Shown here: piece by piece, positions 10,392 through 22,439 of the stretch
How positions within the stretch are numbered: position 1 is the stretch's first letter
Layout of the letters: each line of letters opens with the position of its first letter
Assembly (NCBI RefSeq): GCF_043290135.1
Contig: NW_027464588.1
Location: 7,229,501-7,293,500 of the forward strand
Source of the DNA: Rhipicephalus microplus
Taxonomy: Eukaryota > Arthropoda > Arachnida > Ixodida > Ixodidae
Direction: 5' to 3'
DNA: 64,000 bases
Program-made: the position numbers and the translations under genes
Notes under the pieces: model-generated
What the model saw: the letters and a program-made list of their open reading frames with translations, nothing else
What the model was told of the DNA's origin: nothing
Database searches by the model: none

Positions 10392-12109
10392 GAAAAGTTT
10401 TTTTCTTTCTTTTGTTAGAACCTGAACTTCTTTTCTGCTCACGGCAGTAAACACGTTTACGCCAGTAAGCACAAAAAATGGCCGATGCCAGTAAGATATA
10501 ATAACATTGTCGGGTAAGCAATGCCATCTCTGTACACGTGAATTGATGCAAATATAATATGCCGAAAAGTTGAGTCAAGTGCGGGGAACGTACCTTTGGT
10601 TTCAGTGCGAACAAAGACGATTACGGGGAAGACTTGGGAGGAGCACTAACTGTGCGTTGTCCTACATCCTTTACACACGCATTAGGGATAGGTTATACAC
10701 TTTCAGAACTTTGACTATCTTTTCATTCATGTCAAAGTTGCATGTGTATATGTTAGAAAAGCACGTCGACTGTCTCTAGGACCTGAAGTCGTAACAAACA
10801 TCACTGTCCACAAAAAAAAGCTCAGTGCATGACTATTTCCCAAAGAGAGCCAGTGTGCATCTCTAAAAGAGTGCCATATATCTGAGTCTCACAATTATAA
10901 AATGAGAGTCAAAGAACGCTTTTTCCTTTCTTGTTGTGCAATAAAATCTCGTGACTTCAGATTTCGCGGGACTGGAAGAACTTTACAAGTTAACCGAGTG
11001 CTGAAATACCGATAGTAGAATGAAAACAAGGAATGTCTATTACATCAATGAATTTCGATCAATGCAGTTTGAAGTCCTGTAACTATTTCGCATACGAGCA
11101 AGGCTAGTGTGGTGATTTTTGTGATTCACTAATTTGTGAACAACGGTAGTTCTCGTGTTTTACCTCTAAACTTGCTTTGAACCCAAACGTTCCTACGTGC
11201 CGCTACGCACTTGTACATAGCGACCTCACCTTTCTGTAAGGCCGCGGCCATTTAGGCTATCGAAGATCGCAACTTTTGCTCTTTGAGTCCACGAATGCTT
11301 CGAGGATCGTGGAAATCAACAAAATTGAGTTTTTTGCCACTAAAAATGCACAAGACTATTGCGAACAAAAAGCACATCCAACCCTCCAATTTTTCCTATT
11401 AACGCGCATGGAATTAACGAGCATTAGCTATAATCCAGGTTCTACGAAGAGCTTGACAGAGTTTTTGTGGCTCGAGATTGAAAACACGAGGTGAAATTTG
11501 AGCGCTTGTCTCGTGTGCTCTTACTCCTTCAGTCCTTGTTTAGAATACATACTATATTTAGATTGAAGCAGTCATGGCAGTGGAAGGTATACCCAAAACG
11601 GAACACGGCTCTGAAAACCACGGGCGCCATAATAGCCCCTGGTGTAGTCCTTGAAAATCAAGAACAATTAAGTGATCGTTTATAAAACCTGAAAAAACCA
11701 CTTTTCTTTTTAATAATAAAGAAGTAACTTTATGGAATTTTCTTTGTTGTAATCATATTTTGCGCACACGCTCTTGGTAAATGAACGTTTTTTCTAATTT
11801 TTCATGGGCCAAATATGGCCGTTGAGTGCAGCACCTGTAATTTCTTGTGCATGCTGTCTCCAATTGTTTGATTTTGCATAACGGTGACTTGTATTAATAA
11901 ATAAAGTAAGCAACGAACAAGTTCTCGTACTTTATTATTCCCAGCTGTTGTTCGACCGGACTCACGGAGGGAGAGCAGACCTTAACGCTTGATCGATGTG
12001 TCAAGATATTTGAAAGAATTTTTCGCGGAAGGGTTCTTCGCAATGATTGTTACTGGCAGTCAAGTCAATAAACCATAATTTCTGGCGTCATTTGTAAATT
12101 ACTGCTGCT
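10392..12109. other. no recognisable gene
   Basis: Open frames of up to 78 codons without motifs (for example at 11276-11494). I see no splice-bounded exon and no repeat shared with elsewhere in the window. Confidence 0.45.
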
Positions 12110-13750
12110 TTTTCGTGTGTCATGCCACCGTGTTGGTGACTGCAACAAAGGAAATTAGTTTTAGTGTGTTGTGTGCGTATAGTTGTGCTGCACCCACAGC
12201 TCCTCGGCCGAATATGAGTGTTTTGCGTGTGCTATGCATTATCAGGAGCTCTTTTAGCGCTGTTTTTCGGTACCGTGCCACCGCACCCATGCTCCTAGGG
12301 AGCAAACAAGTTTTTCTAGCTCTATACGTCGCAGCCGCTGCGGCTTTTTCGTAAAACAACTTTTGGTGCTTTTTTGCGTACCACCCGCAGCACCCACGCT
12401 CGTCAGGAGTAGTTCATCAGCATCTCTTTGAGCGCTAGGTCCCAAAGTCCACGGCTCTTTCGCAAGTGTACTTTTGTTGTTTTTTTTCGTATCGCGCCAT
12501 GGCATCGATGCTCCTCGGGAGGGTTTTTTAGCTTGTTTTTCGAGTGCTATGTCGCAGCGTCCACGGCTCTCTCGCGGGAGTATTTTTGGCGTTTTTCCGC
12601 GTACCGTGTCATTGCGGCCATGCTCCTCTGATGGAGTTTGTTTTAGCGTGTTTTCTGAGCGCCACGTCACAGCCTCTGCGGCTGTTTCGCGGATGCACTT
12701 TTCACGCTTTTACCGCGTACCATGCCATGGCGTCCATACTCATTGAGAGGAGTTATTTCGCGTGTTTTTCGGCGCTACGTCACCGCCTCCGAGGCTCTTT
12801 TGCAGAACCGCTTTTGGTGATTTTTCTGCTCACAGTGACCCAGCGTCCACGTTTGTTCGGAGTATTTTAGCGAGTTTTCGAGCTGTATGTCAGAGCGTCC
12901 GTGGTTCTTTCGCAGAAGCTCTTCAGCCGCTTTCTTTTTTGTACTGTCCCACAGCATTCATGCTCCACGGAAAACGCCTTTCCAGCGTGGCTTCGAGTGC
13001 GATGTCGCAGTGTCTGTGGCTTTTTTGTAGGAGCTTTTAGCGCTTTTTCTACTTACCGTGCCTCAGCGTCCGCGCTCCTCGGGAGAAAATCTTTAGCGTG
13101 TTTTTAGAGCACTAGTCACAGCCTCTGCGTCTCTTTCTCAGAAAGCTTTTTGACGCTTTTCTGCGTATCGTACCAAAGTTTCCACGCTCCTCGGAGGAGT
13201 TTGTGTGTTTTTCCAGCACATCGTCACAGCTTTTGCGGTGCCATTTGCAGAAACCTTTTTAACGATTTTTCATGTAGCGTGCCAGAGCTTCTACGCTCTT
13301 CGGGAGGAGTGTTTTTGGCGTGTTTTTCGAGTGCCATCACAGCATGTGCAGCTCTCTCAAAAGTTCTTCTAGCGCCCTTTCACGTGTATACCTTGCCAAA
13401 ACTTCGAAAGAGCCTGAGCAGAAGTCTTTTAGCGTCTTTTTTATTCACAGTCGCAGAGTCTGCGGCTGTTTTCCGCTGCTGTGTAGAATTATTTTTGTCT
13501 TACCTTGTGCACCTCGTCATGGGTTCTCCACAAGACCTGTTCATTTTAGCGTGTTTTGCGCACACTGTGCCAGAGCACAGACGGCTGCTGAGCTCGAGTT
13601 CTCTCAGCATGTTTTCCCTCCAACGTGAACTTCAGCGGCTCCTAAAGAGGAACTCTTTTAGCGTTCTTTGTGCGCATCATGTAACAGCGTCGTTGCCTCC
13701 TCTGTGGCAGTGGTTGTAGCATTTTTATTTCTCCGCGTACCATGTGACAG
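12110..13750. repeat. diverged tandem array, period about 112 bp
   Basis: The block ...GCTCCTCGGGAGGAG... recurs at 12511, 12623, 13075, 13187 and 13296, spacings of 112, 112 and 109. Between them another block, GGCTCTTTCGCAGAAGCTTTT, alternates with TTTTAGCGTGTTTTTCGAG and GCGTACCGTGCCACAGCGTCC. The two halves of each unit resemble each other (TTTT-x-GCG-x-TTTT, then CACAGCGTCC), so a unit of about 56 bp appears to have been doubled. Roughly 14 units fit. All six frames are open over long stretches because of this repeat; I do not regard those frames as genes. Confidence 0.85.
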
Positions 13751-15389
13751 CACAGGCACAATTTGTTGCGGCAGCTCTCATTCGAAGCGCTCCTTCGCAT
13801 ACTACGTGAGAGCAGCAGCAACTAACTTTTGTGGCTACGAGTGAACATACTTACAATGGTGTTATGCACTCGTCAGAACGCTAAAAGTATGTTACATTGG
13901 CGATCACATATGGGCTTTGCAGTGCATACGTGAGAGGAGACGAGGGACTAGATGGAAGCGATGTGGTTCACGCCTCTGTCCTCGAGCACAGCAGCTTGTC
14001 TCTTCACCAAACAGTGTACGCAGTAGTGTACTGAGACCGCATCCACCAGTTATTCAGCGATACTACACTAAAGACTCCAGCGCCAAGCAGGTCCTTCACT
14101 TCACGCAACACTTACGAAAGAAGGCATGATACACTCCTACAAAGCAGCATACAAATTGACAGAACCTCAATACTCTGCTTCTACACCGACAGTCTAGAAC
14201 CTCTGTCCACTCTGACACATGCTACAGAGGACAAACTTGGATTTGGTGAAGCATGCTGTAGAGCAAAATTGGCCGAGGTCCGCAACATTAATGAGAGGTG
14301 CATCTACAGCGCTACGTGTCGTCTGTCCCTCTTGTGTGTGACTGCCCCACGTAAATTATTATTACCAACCAACTAACTCGGCAACATGTCGTAGCGCCAT
14401 AAGCCAACAGTCCACCCAGTTGCCACGTGTGATGGCAAGCGTGCTATTGTGTCACTAGACGACTAGCGACAACTAGTCGTGAGGGAAACGATGGTACCTT
14501 ATCGCGAAGGTTGCTTCACTACATCCCACTCAGCTGAATGCGATAGGGGTCATTGCTTGGCCAACTGAATTGGGACCCTGTTCGACGTCGAAATGTTTGA
14601 CACATGCAAAAGTGCCCGCAGCTTTTTTGCTGGGGCTTTAGGCAACTTTTGCATGCACTTCATGACAGGGCCCCAATGGCTCTTCTGCAAACCCTGTCTA
14701 GTCCAACTTTAGAGCAACACCTCTACTCCTTCTGGTACACACTCAGAAAACCTCTACATGCATGAGTTTACCCTACGAACTAAGCATGCATCAGCGCATG
14801 GCCTCCGAGATCACGGTTTGGAAGATTAACAGTCTTGAAGGCCATGACAAATGCAAAATGTCTGGTGCTGCCACCAGAAGAACACACAAGAGATGCGGCC
14901 TGCATCTGTTTACTGCGCTTTCTTTCCGAGGACACTGGGGGTACCGAGCAGCCTGTGTGTGTTGTGCAGTACGCAGGCATCCTTGTCTTCTTTACCGTGA
15001 AATATGGCTGCACTAATGGCGAGCCTACTGTGATATTGAGACGTCCCCCGCTACGCCACCGGTTACCAAAGAGAGGGAAGACCACTCATCCCCTTTTTAT
15101 CCGGTTCCCTCTTGGATACGTGTCTCAAACACTTCTCACATACAGGGATTCGTGCTGGGGCCGGGAAGTAAGAGACGCTACGACCTGTTCCCGTTTACTG
15201 ATTCATTTAAATTATTTTTAACTTAAAACATCGTATACCGCGTACATAAACCACTACACGAAATTATAGCACAAGATTTGGACATTTGCGACATTCGACA
15301 CAGGGCAGGCACATAAAGTAACTGTAACAATACAAGGGGATGCATATAAAAAACACGACGACACAAATGATGAAGTTATCAATTATTAA
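13751..15389. other. no recognisable gene; one foldback at 14571-14680
   Basis: Moderately GC-rich sequence with open frames of up to 128 codons (14835-15221) lacking recognisable motifs. At 14571-14680 two arms are inverted: TTGGGACCCTGTT with GACAGGGCCCCAA, and CATGCAAAAGT with ACTTTTGCATG. This could be a small MITE or foldback element. Confidence 0.4.
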
Positions 15390-15714
15390 AACCGCGCAAT
15401 GTCTCAATATGCCGCATCTTTTCCCGCAAAGCTCGTTTAAGTAAGGGAGGTGAAGTTCGTCTCGCAGAATGTCCATGTAGTCGGGGCCTCGGAGTTGGCT
15501 GCTCAAATCAGGGCCGAAGGTAAGTTCTTGGCGTCGAGGTCTGATCTGTCCGATTCTCCAGTGTCTTCATCGTCTTCGTTATAGTCGCCTATATCATGCC
15601 TCTCGGTGATTTTCATCTTAGCTTCTCTACCATCTCGAGCTCATCGCATCGTATCTCTCTGACCTCTCCTCGCATTGCATCTCTGATCGCCCGTATTGTC
15701 TCGTAGTCCCTTTT
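15390..15714 (-). pseudogene. degenerate retroelement coding fragment beside an LTR-like repeat
   Basis: On the minus strand, running away from the repeat at 15715, a frame with strongly biased charged composition reads KRDYETIRAIRDAMRGEVRE and ends with a stop near 15615. A second frame continues with KMKITERHDIGDYNEDDEDT. Composition and place suggest the start of a gag or leader-linked reading frame of the retroelement whose LTR-like repeat precedes it. I do not recognise a family domain, and the frame breaks make it a relic. Confidence 0.35.
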
Positions 15715-16407
15715 TGTAGGACCCGACTCCGCCCTACCGGGGCACCAGACCAATCGCTAAAATCGACGCGGCATATTTTCTTGTAAGTCGCAGTGTATCA
15801 TCTTCGACGGCCACCCCGCGGCCCGCACCAGTAGAAAACCCTCTCCCAAACAAAGCCGAGCAAGTAACGATGTACAAACTCAAGCCTCAGAGAGAGAGAG
15901 AGAGAGAGATAGGCGAGCTGTCCTAAGACACTTTAATTACGGGAGAACAATTGTCCCGATGCTTCCGGTACTTGATGAGCCGATGTCCAGACCAAGTCTC
16001 AACGTTTCCATGCAGCTCGGTGTCTCCCGCGAAATTCTCCGTAGCCGCCGCTTCTTCGTCATTCAACGCCGCGGGCGGCCATCCGTGCAGAGCGCAGTAA
16101 TGAGTCCTTGAGCCACGGAGGCTGACAGAAGTCAGACCGGACCCGGCACAGGCGCTGTGGCAGGGTCGCATTCCCCGAACCAACAAAAGGCTGTCTGCTG
16201 CTCCCCCATGCCACAAATCTGAAGGGTGCGCGCGGATTACCTCCACTGTACACTGTCACACTGTATGTAGACGACAAGGCGCCGCCCGGACCTCGTGTTT
16301 GCGCGGGGGAGCCCGTGAGAATAGTAGAAATAATCCTTCCAGGTACTCCTCTCCGGAATGCCCATTCGTTACATCGAAGGTTTTCTTTTCCCGTTTTTTA
16401 TGCGTGG
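15715..16407 (-). repeat. LTR-like direct repeat, copy A (about 690 bp)
   Basis: Homologous in direct orientation to 18204-18887 from ACCCGACTCCGCCCTAC to TTATGCGTGG, with scattered substitutions and a private (AG)n run at 15892-15909. Orientation is assigned from the minus-strand coding next to each copy. No clean TG...CA edges or target duplication could be fixed, so LTR status is an inference. Confidence 0.6.
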
Positions 16408-16474
16408 GTTTGAAAAACAAGCGAAAAAATTTTGAAAGGACCGGGGTTCAGTCCGTGTTTTTTGGAACGTCACA
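16408..16474. repeat. 67-bp dispersed repeat, copy 1
   Basis: Starts GTTTGAAAAACAAGCGAAAA and contains ACCGGGGTTCAGTC and GGAACGTCACA. A near-identical copy lies at 51929-51994. It directly abuts the end of repeat copy A. Confidence 0.75.
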
Positions 16475-17689
16475 ATCCCTTTATCTTGCAGAAGAATTTT
16501 CCCAACGGGGAAATTCAAACACGAGAAATGCGGGCGCATAGCGCCTTCGACTTGCGCAGCGAAATTGAGACATTGCGGCAGTCCTAGGAATACGATAAGC
16601 GAACACAGCACACTTGTGATTCAGCCCTGGCGGCAGCTCGTCGCCGAGAGGAACCATTCTGTGATTGTCGCTGTATCATCACCCACCACGAAGCAGTTCG
16701 ATTCCGTGTTTCTACCGTGCACAACACACTTGAAACCTTCAGAATTACCGCAGAAACTCGTGGATGATGCGTGGAGAAAACGCACACTGGTCACAGCTGC
16801 TCGTCGGTTGGTTTGGCACGCAGCGTTCAGTCATGTGTGCGGAAGGTTCACTACCATGCGAGCACAACACACACTTCGCCTGCACTGTCCACCCTCGGCA
16901 CAATCAAACAGAGGATACACACATTTCAATACGCTTTCATTCCACACATGCACAATGACCGAGTAGAAATTATAGGACATAAAATGGCATACAACATTGC
17001 GGACTCTTATGACTCTAGCCGATCTCCGAGCGCTCAGCGTCCACCTGTATGTAGACTTCTTCCCCGACTCCGAGTGCCGGACCCTCGTTGGATGGTCCGA
17101 ACTTCCACCTACTCAACTCAGTCGTGGAGTGAGGCATGTGCGAAGCTATCAGACAAGACCACCGCTGCGCATGTCCAGGTTTGGTGCGGTGTACATCGAG
17201 TGTGTTGCAGTTCCCCTTTGGCCCCACAAAAACCACCCCGTTGCGATATAGGCATTCTTTAATCTCACCTAGTCTCTCTAACGTTTGGTCTACCACCGTG
17301 TCGACCAAGACTCCGACAACTGCATCCTCAGAAAACCTATTCTCATCCAACTCCACATCTGCTACTCCTACTGGTAATGCCTCATCGTCTCGTGGGACCT
17401 TCGAGGTAGAAACTGCAGATAAACCGTCTGTATCTGCTCCAGCAACTTCGACAGCTTTTGTTTCACCCAGTGGCACCGGCGTGCCAGAGTTCCCCCTAAA
17501 AAACACACTCGCTCAATGGCGGAACGTCGTCCTCGATCACGGAAATTGCATTAACCACATCTGCACACTTTTAACCGGGACTCGTTTTTGCTGAGCTTGT
17601 TTCCTCGCGAATATTTACAACCGCGATTGACCTCTGCGCGTCAACGTTATGGGGAGGAGTTGCGTCTAGGTTTCCAGATTCAAATTTTA
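16475..17689. other. interior of the relic between the two LTR-like repeats
   Basis: Long overlapping open frames on both strands (16565-16966 and 17136-17594 plus, 17015-17506 minus) but no protease, RT or integrase motif that I can recognise. Given the gag fragment next door on the minus strand, this is probably further decayed or internally deleted retroelement sequence. Confidence 0.4.
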
Positions 17690-18211
17690 TCACCACCTCC
17701 TTGTCTTTATGAATGCGGCTGCCGCCCGTCGAATTCCACTTTCGTCGCCGGTACCGGTGGCATTCTCGCCGAAGTGACCGAACCTGCCACAGTTAGAGCA
17801 CCCGCCGGGATAAGGCAGCCGCTTCAGGAATTCCTGCCGATTCTGTTTCACCTTATTGCGTACTGCCAAGCTCTCCACAAGTTTGCCGAGGCGGTCAAGG
17901 CGGCTATGCATCCCATGAACATCCGTGTCCTCTACTACATATCGAACGGGTAACGAATGGCTCCACGACGCTTTCTCATTCTGTTCCTCCTTCGCTGCTA
18001 TGGCAATGACCTCGTCAAACGTTTTAGGGTCCCGAGAGAGAACAAATCTGCGGACCGGATCTCTCAGGCCTAATAAAAAATGCCAGAGCAACTGTGTGGC
18101 TAGAATTTCACGCCGCAGTGAAGCTTTCACCAGATCCTGACTATCGGAGCTCGCCAGGGTGGTGGTCCCGAGGATGCGCAAGTGACTTGCAAATGACCGC
18201 ACCTCTAGCAC
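17690..18211 (-). pseudogene. retroelement gag fragment with CCHC knuckle
   Basis: The open frame begins against the LTR-like repeat at 18204. It holds a capsid-like segment (EVRSFASHLRILG, LLWHFLLGLRDPVRRFVLSR, FDEVIAIAAKEEQNEK) and then a zinc knuckle that begins CSNCGRFGHFGE but lacks the final cysteine (ENAT). The N-terminal half of gag is absent, so sequence was deleted between repeat copy B and this fragment. It is probably a Ty3/gypsy-type Gag, different from the elements at 4092 and 35417. Confidence 0.7.
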
Positions 18212-18887
18212 CCGACTCCGCCCTACTGGGAAACCAGACTAATCGCTACTATCGACGCGGCATATTTTTTTGTAAGTCGCAGTGTATCATCTTCGACGGC
18301 CACCCCGCGGCCCGCATCAGTAGAAAACCCTCTCCCAAACAAAGCCGAGCAAGTAACGATGTACAAACTCAAGCCTCAGAGAGGGAGATGGGTGAGCTGT
18401 CCCAAGACACTTTAATTACGGGCGAACAATGGCCCCGATGCTTCCGGTACTTGATGAGCCCATGTCCAGACCAAGTCTCAACGTTTCCATGCAGCTTGGC
18501 GTCTACTGCGAAAATCTCCGTAGCCGCCGCTTCTTCGTCATTCAACGCCTCGGGCGGCCATCTGTGCAGAACGCAGTAATGAGTCCTGGAGCCACGGAGG
18601 CTGACAGAAGTCAGACCGGACCCGGCACAAGCGCTGTGGCAGGGTCACATTCCTCGAACCGACAAAAGGTGCTCTGCTGCTCCCCTATGTCACAAATCTG
18701 AAGGGTGCGCGCGGATTACCTCCACCGTACACTTTCACACTGTCTGTAGACGACAAGGCGCCACCCGGTCCTCGCGTTTGCGCGGGAGAGCCCGTGAGAA
18801 TAGTAGAAATAATCCTTCCAGGTACTCCACTCCGGAATGCCCATTCGTTACACCGAAGGTTTTCTTTTCCCTTTTTTGTATGCGTGG
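18204..18887 (-). repeat. LTR-like direct repeat, copy B
   Basis: 684 bp homologous to 15715-16407. The (AG)n run of copy A is replaced by AGAGAGGGAGATGG. The gag relic starts at its lower-coordinate edge, which would make it the 5' LTR of a minus-strand element. Confidence 0.6.
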
Positions 18888-18929
18888 CCCTAGTGAAAAA
18901 ACCTATATAATTTCATACAGGATCCGTAT

Positions 18930-19200
18930 GCTTAAATACAGGGGTTACAGGGGTTAATACAGAAGCTGTGGGAGGACCAAATGTGGTATATAGGGCTTAT
19001 ACAGGACCTTCGTGGTGCTACGTAGGAGCTGAATGGGACCTGGGCAGAACATATAGGGGTATTTAGGAGCTATGTAGGAGCTGAATGGGACCTGGGAAGA
19101 ACATATAAGGGTATGTAGGAGCTATGGGAATGCTATGTAGGTCACATCTAGCACAATATAGGAGCTAATGGGGCTGAATGGAGGCCATTTATAGGACTTG
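18930..19200. repeat. minisatellite-like block, unit about 52 bp
   Basis: GTAGGAGCTGAATGGGACCT followed by AGAACATATA occurs at 19022 and again at 19074, 52 bp apart. Shorter variants (TATAGGGCTTATACAGGACC, GTAGGAGCTATGGGAATGC, ATAGGAGCTAATGGGGCT) lie on both sides. Confidence 0.75.
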
Positions 19201-22137
19201 CATAGGGCTCAATGTCACCCTTAAGAATGAATGTAGAACATGAATAGAACTTATTAGACAGAATATTTAGGCAAGTATAACTTTTTCTGCTATTGAAGTA
19301 CCCAAACTTTAACTTCTTCAGCTTTATTAGTTAGCTGTACAAATCTCAAGAAATAACCAATTTTAATTAGTGTATACCATGAGATGCAAATATAAGCTAC
19401 AGAAAATAGATAAGTATATCATATACTTACCAAAGTAATTTCATTTGTGATCACCTTAGTTGTATGCATACTTACATTTGCACAATTTATGTTATGATAT
19501 TTATGCAAAAGATCATTCAAATGTATTTGTGCAATGAATAATCCTTTCATTAAACTGGTAAATAGTGAATAACTTCCTATTACACACACAATACACAAAA
19601 AATATAACAAACAATTCAACCTGAATTAGATTCCGGAGAGATACGTACACCTAGTCTCACTCATATGCTCTGGCATTGCCTCAAGGCACAAGCAGCCAGG
19701 ATTACCAAGGAAAAGTGCGAATGAGCTCTATGCACCTCGGATCTTGAGGCACAGCTCTGCGCTATCTATAAGAGGGCATGACACGGTCGTGGGGCAAGGC
19801 CTCTCAATTCTGACGTAGCAGCTGCTCTCTGTGCTCTAAACACTGAAAGACCTCAATAATGCCATTCATTCATCTATACTTCCCCTCAATAAAAAAGCAC
19901 ATAAAATTTTATCATAAAAGGTTAAAAAAGGTTTTGCAGTACTAGGTTGTTAAAACAAAACTACGTCAAATTTTCAGTTTAAGTTTTCACGCATTGCTTG
20001 AAATGGTCAATCGGTGTGTTTCGTTGGTTTGGCACAAGCTTGCTCAGTTAGGAACCGTACTTGGCTGTGTTTATTTGTCAGAACATGAATAAGAGCAAAC
20101 AATTCTCAAACTTTTCTTCTGAACTGTTGAAAACAGCTTGTTGTACGTACGTATGCATGTATGCACCAGCCAACCATGTATTTCCAACGGCCCTTATGTA
20201 TTAAAACAAAATTGGTTCAAATATTCAGTTCAAGTTTCAATGCATTTCTTTAAATAGTTCAATGGCGTTTTGGTGGCACAAGCTTGCTTGCTCCTGAAAT
20301 GTACTTGGCTGAACTTATTGCTTAAAAGCTAAATAAGAGCAAATAGCTCTCAAGATTGTGTTTTGTGTGCTTCCATCCTGACCTTTGAAAAAATGAAGAG
20401 CCTAAAAATGCCACATCTCTTAACTCAATTAGTTTTATATATTTTTTTCTGAAATAACTCACGTAAGACTTGTATAACAATCCTTTGAAATTAGAAGGGC
20501 CTGAAAAGGACCATAAGTTTTTTAGCTCTATTACTTTTTGGTCTTTTTACATGAAGTAAACAATTTTTATTTTGTATATGTCATGACAATAAAGTATATC
20601 CCAAAGTATATAAGATATATTCCGAAAATCTTTTAGTTGCATTTATAATTAGCTTACTTGCCCACATGTTCAAGTCCATTTACAAAATTTGTGCTGTCTA
20701 CAAAAGCCAATTCATACAAATGTTGTAAATGTGCTACTGATTGATGTTCCTTAATCCTAACATAAAAGAGTGAATTACGCAACTATATCGGGCTGAATTG
20801 TGACATAGTTTAGAATACATGTGGAGGGTCTCTGTATAGGTAAAATAGCCTTCAGCCTGCTCTTGCTTGGTATATATTTTAGTGTTTGTGTCAGAGTGGA
20901 ATTTATGTATGTCTATGTTATTTATTATGTTTTATGTCTCATTCATATGGCATGTGAAAAGGTTTTAAAATTTGACCACTTTGTAATAAAGTTTTTATTC
21001 CGTGTAGCAAATTGCTTTCCACACAAAAATATTAAAAACATGTTTCTTTATTTTTACATATGAAGTGGTCAATTCTGTACGAGTCAGATTCAGGGGACAT
21101 GCTTCTACTCCAGTACAGTTAATATATAAAATCTCGAAATCAATACAATGCAAGGCAAGAAAATATTACGATAGCTTTGTACTATTGGTGCAGCATACTC
21201 CCCACTCAGTACAACTAGTACATAAAACCTCAAAAATAAACATTGACACTCAGTACAGCTACTACAGAAAACCTCCAAAAACAAACATCGCCATAATGCA
21301 AGGCTAGAAAAAATAGCTGCTGCTATTGAGGTTTTCTGCTGCTTAATACATAATGATGCATGGCTTCAATTACATACAGGCATATATCCACATTCCTCAG
21401 CAATGGAATGCAGAGCCATCATGTAATTTATTTATTTGTTCATACACACACCACTGCCAAGACAATAGTTGCAGTTACAATGCTGTAATATACAAAAGCA
21501 CAAATAACAAGGCCATCAAAACGATTATATTAAATGAAGATTTTAAAATGCAACAAAAAATGAAAGTCAGCTGTTTACAAATCTTTGGTTTGCCCGATAC
21601 TGAAATACACCTAAACTGTTCAGCCACCTCACAGTGTGATACAATTGCATAAATACCATGAAATAAGTTCATAAAAAAGCAATAAGAGTCATTTACACTT
21701 GTTACATTCACATTTTTTCAGCTTGATTGCATGCTTATGTTTTATTATTGCAGACTTTGAAATGTGGGTGCCTAAAACAACGAATTGTTATGCTTCGCAG
21801 GATCATTCACACTTATAATCACATTCAGGAACCTCTCTCTTTCATATATTCTAGTGTATGTACAACCTGACATTGCATATGGACTGTTCCTTACCGTCAC
21901 ACTTGAACTGCTTTAAAAAATTTTGTTTTACTGATAGTTGAAATCTCGAACTACTCTACATACTGCTTTTCCAAAAGTTTGTTGAGCAAATTACAGAACT
22001 ACATCACCAGTTAATTTGTTTCGTATTGCCATAATCTTTACTCAAGTTTTGTCATTGCCCTACTTTACTGCCAGTAATTCTCAGCACAAACCGCACCTGC
22101 GATGTTCAAGAAGCTTTAAGACTGCAGTAGATCACTT
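19201..22137. other. AT-rich intergenic sequence
   Basis: Low-GC sequence with short open frames and no recognisable gene. It holds a diverged duplication (19951-20362) and, at 21100-21310, three loose repeats of CAGTACA...AAAACCTC-type units of about 60 bp. Confidence 0.5.
19951..20362. repeat. diverged direct duplication of about 165 bp
   Basis: 19951-20115 and 20198-20362 share, in order, TTAAAACAAAA, TTCAGTT(T/C)AAGTTT, GGTGGCACAAGCTTGCT (partly), GTACTTGGCTG and AATAAGAGCAAA. I judge identity at about 75%. Confidence 0.65.
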
Positions 22138-22415
22138 TGTCAAGATTACGCCCACTTCTGGAACATTGCAGAATATTCTGGAACCTAGGTAACTGCTAAC
22201 GAGAATGCTAAAATAGTCGATGGCAAATGTATAAACGCTGATGCACCTCACCACTTGCCAGTTAATCAACGGCCAATGTTCTGTTTACTGCTATCAGTGC
22301 CAGTGGGAATCGCTGTAATCTGACCTTCAGTTTATGGGCCACAAGTTCAGCCAAATAAACAGTTTCATCTCGCAATCACAGTCTGCTTTCATTGTCCCCG
22401 TCACGCCCCCGTGAA
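22138..22415 (+). repeat. 5' LTR of a second gypsy relic
   Basis: Begins TGTCAAGATTACGCCCAC and has a TATA-like TGTATAAACGC near 22228 and an AATAAA near 22355. It ends near CCCCCGTGAAA, after which TCTGGTGGAGGTGCTGC gives a plausible primer-binding site beginning TGG at 22419. Gag sequence in the same orientation follows at once. No matching 3' LTR is in the window. Confidence 0.65.
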
Positions 22416-22439
22416 ATCTGGTGGAGGTGCTGCTTCTTT

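Noticed and set aside
12254..13719. Long open frames on both strands (for example 12254-12670 minus, 13150-13719 plus)
   Set aside because: They are by-products of the 112-bp tandem array, which keeps several frames open at once; peptides repeat with the unit and have no domain.
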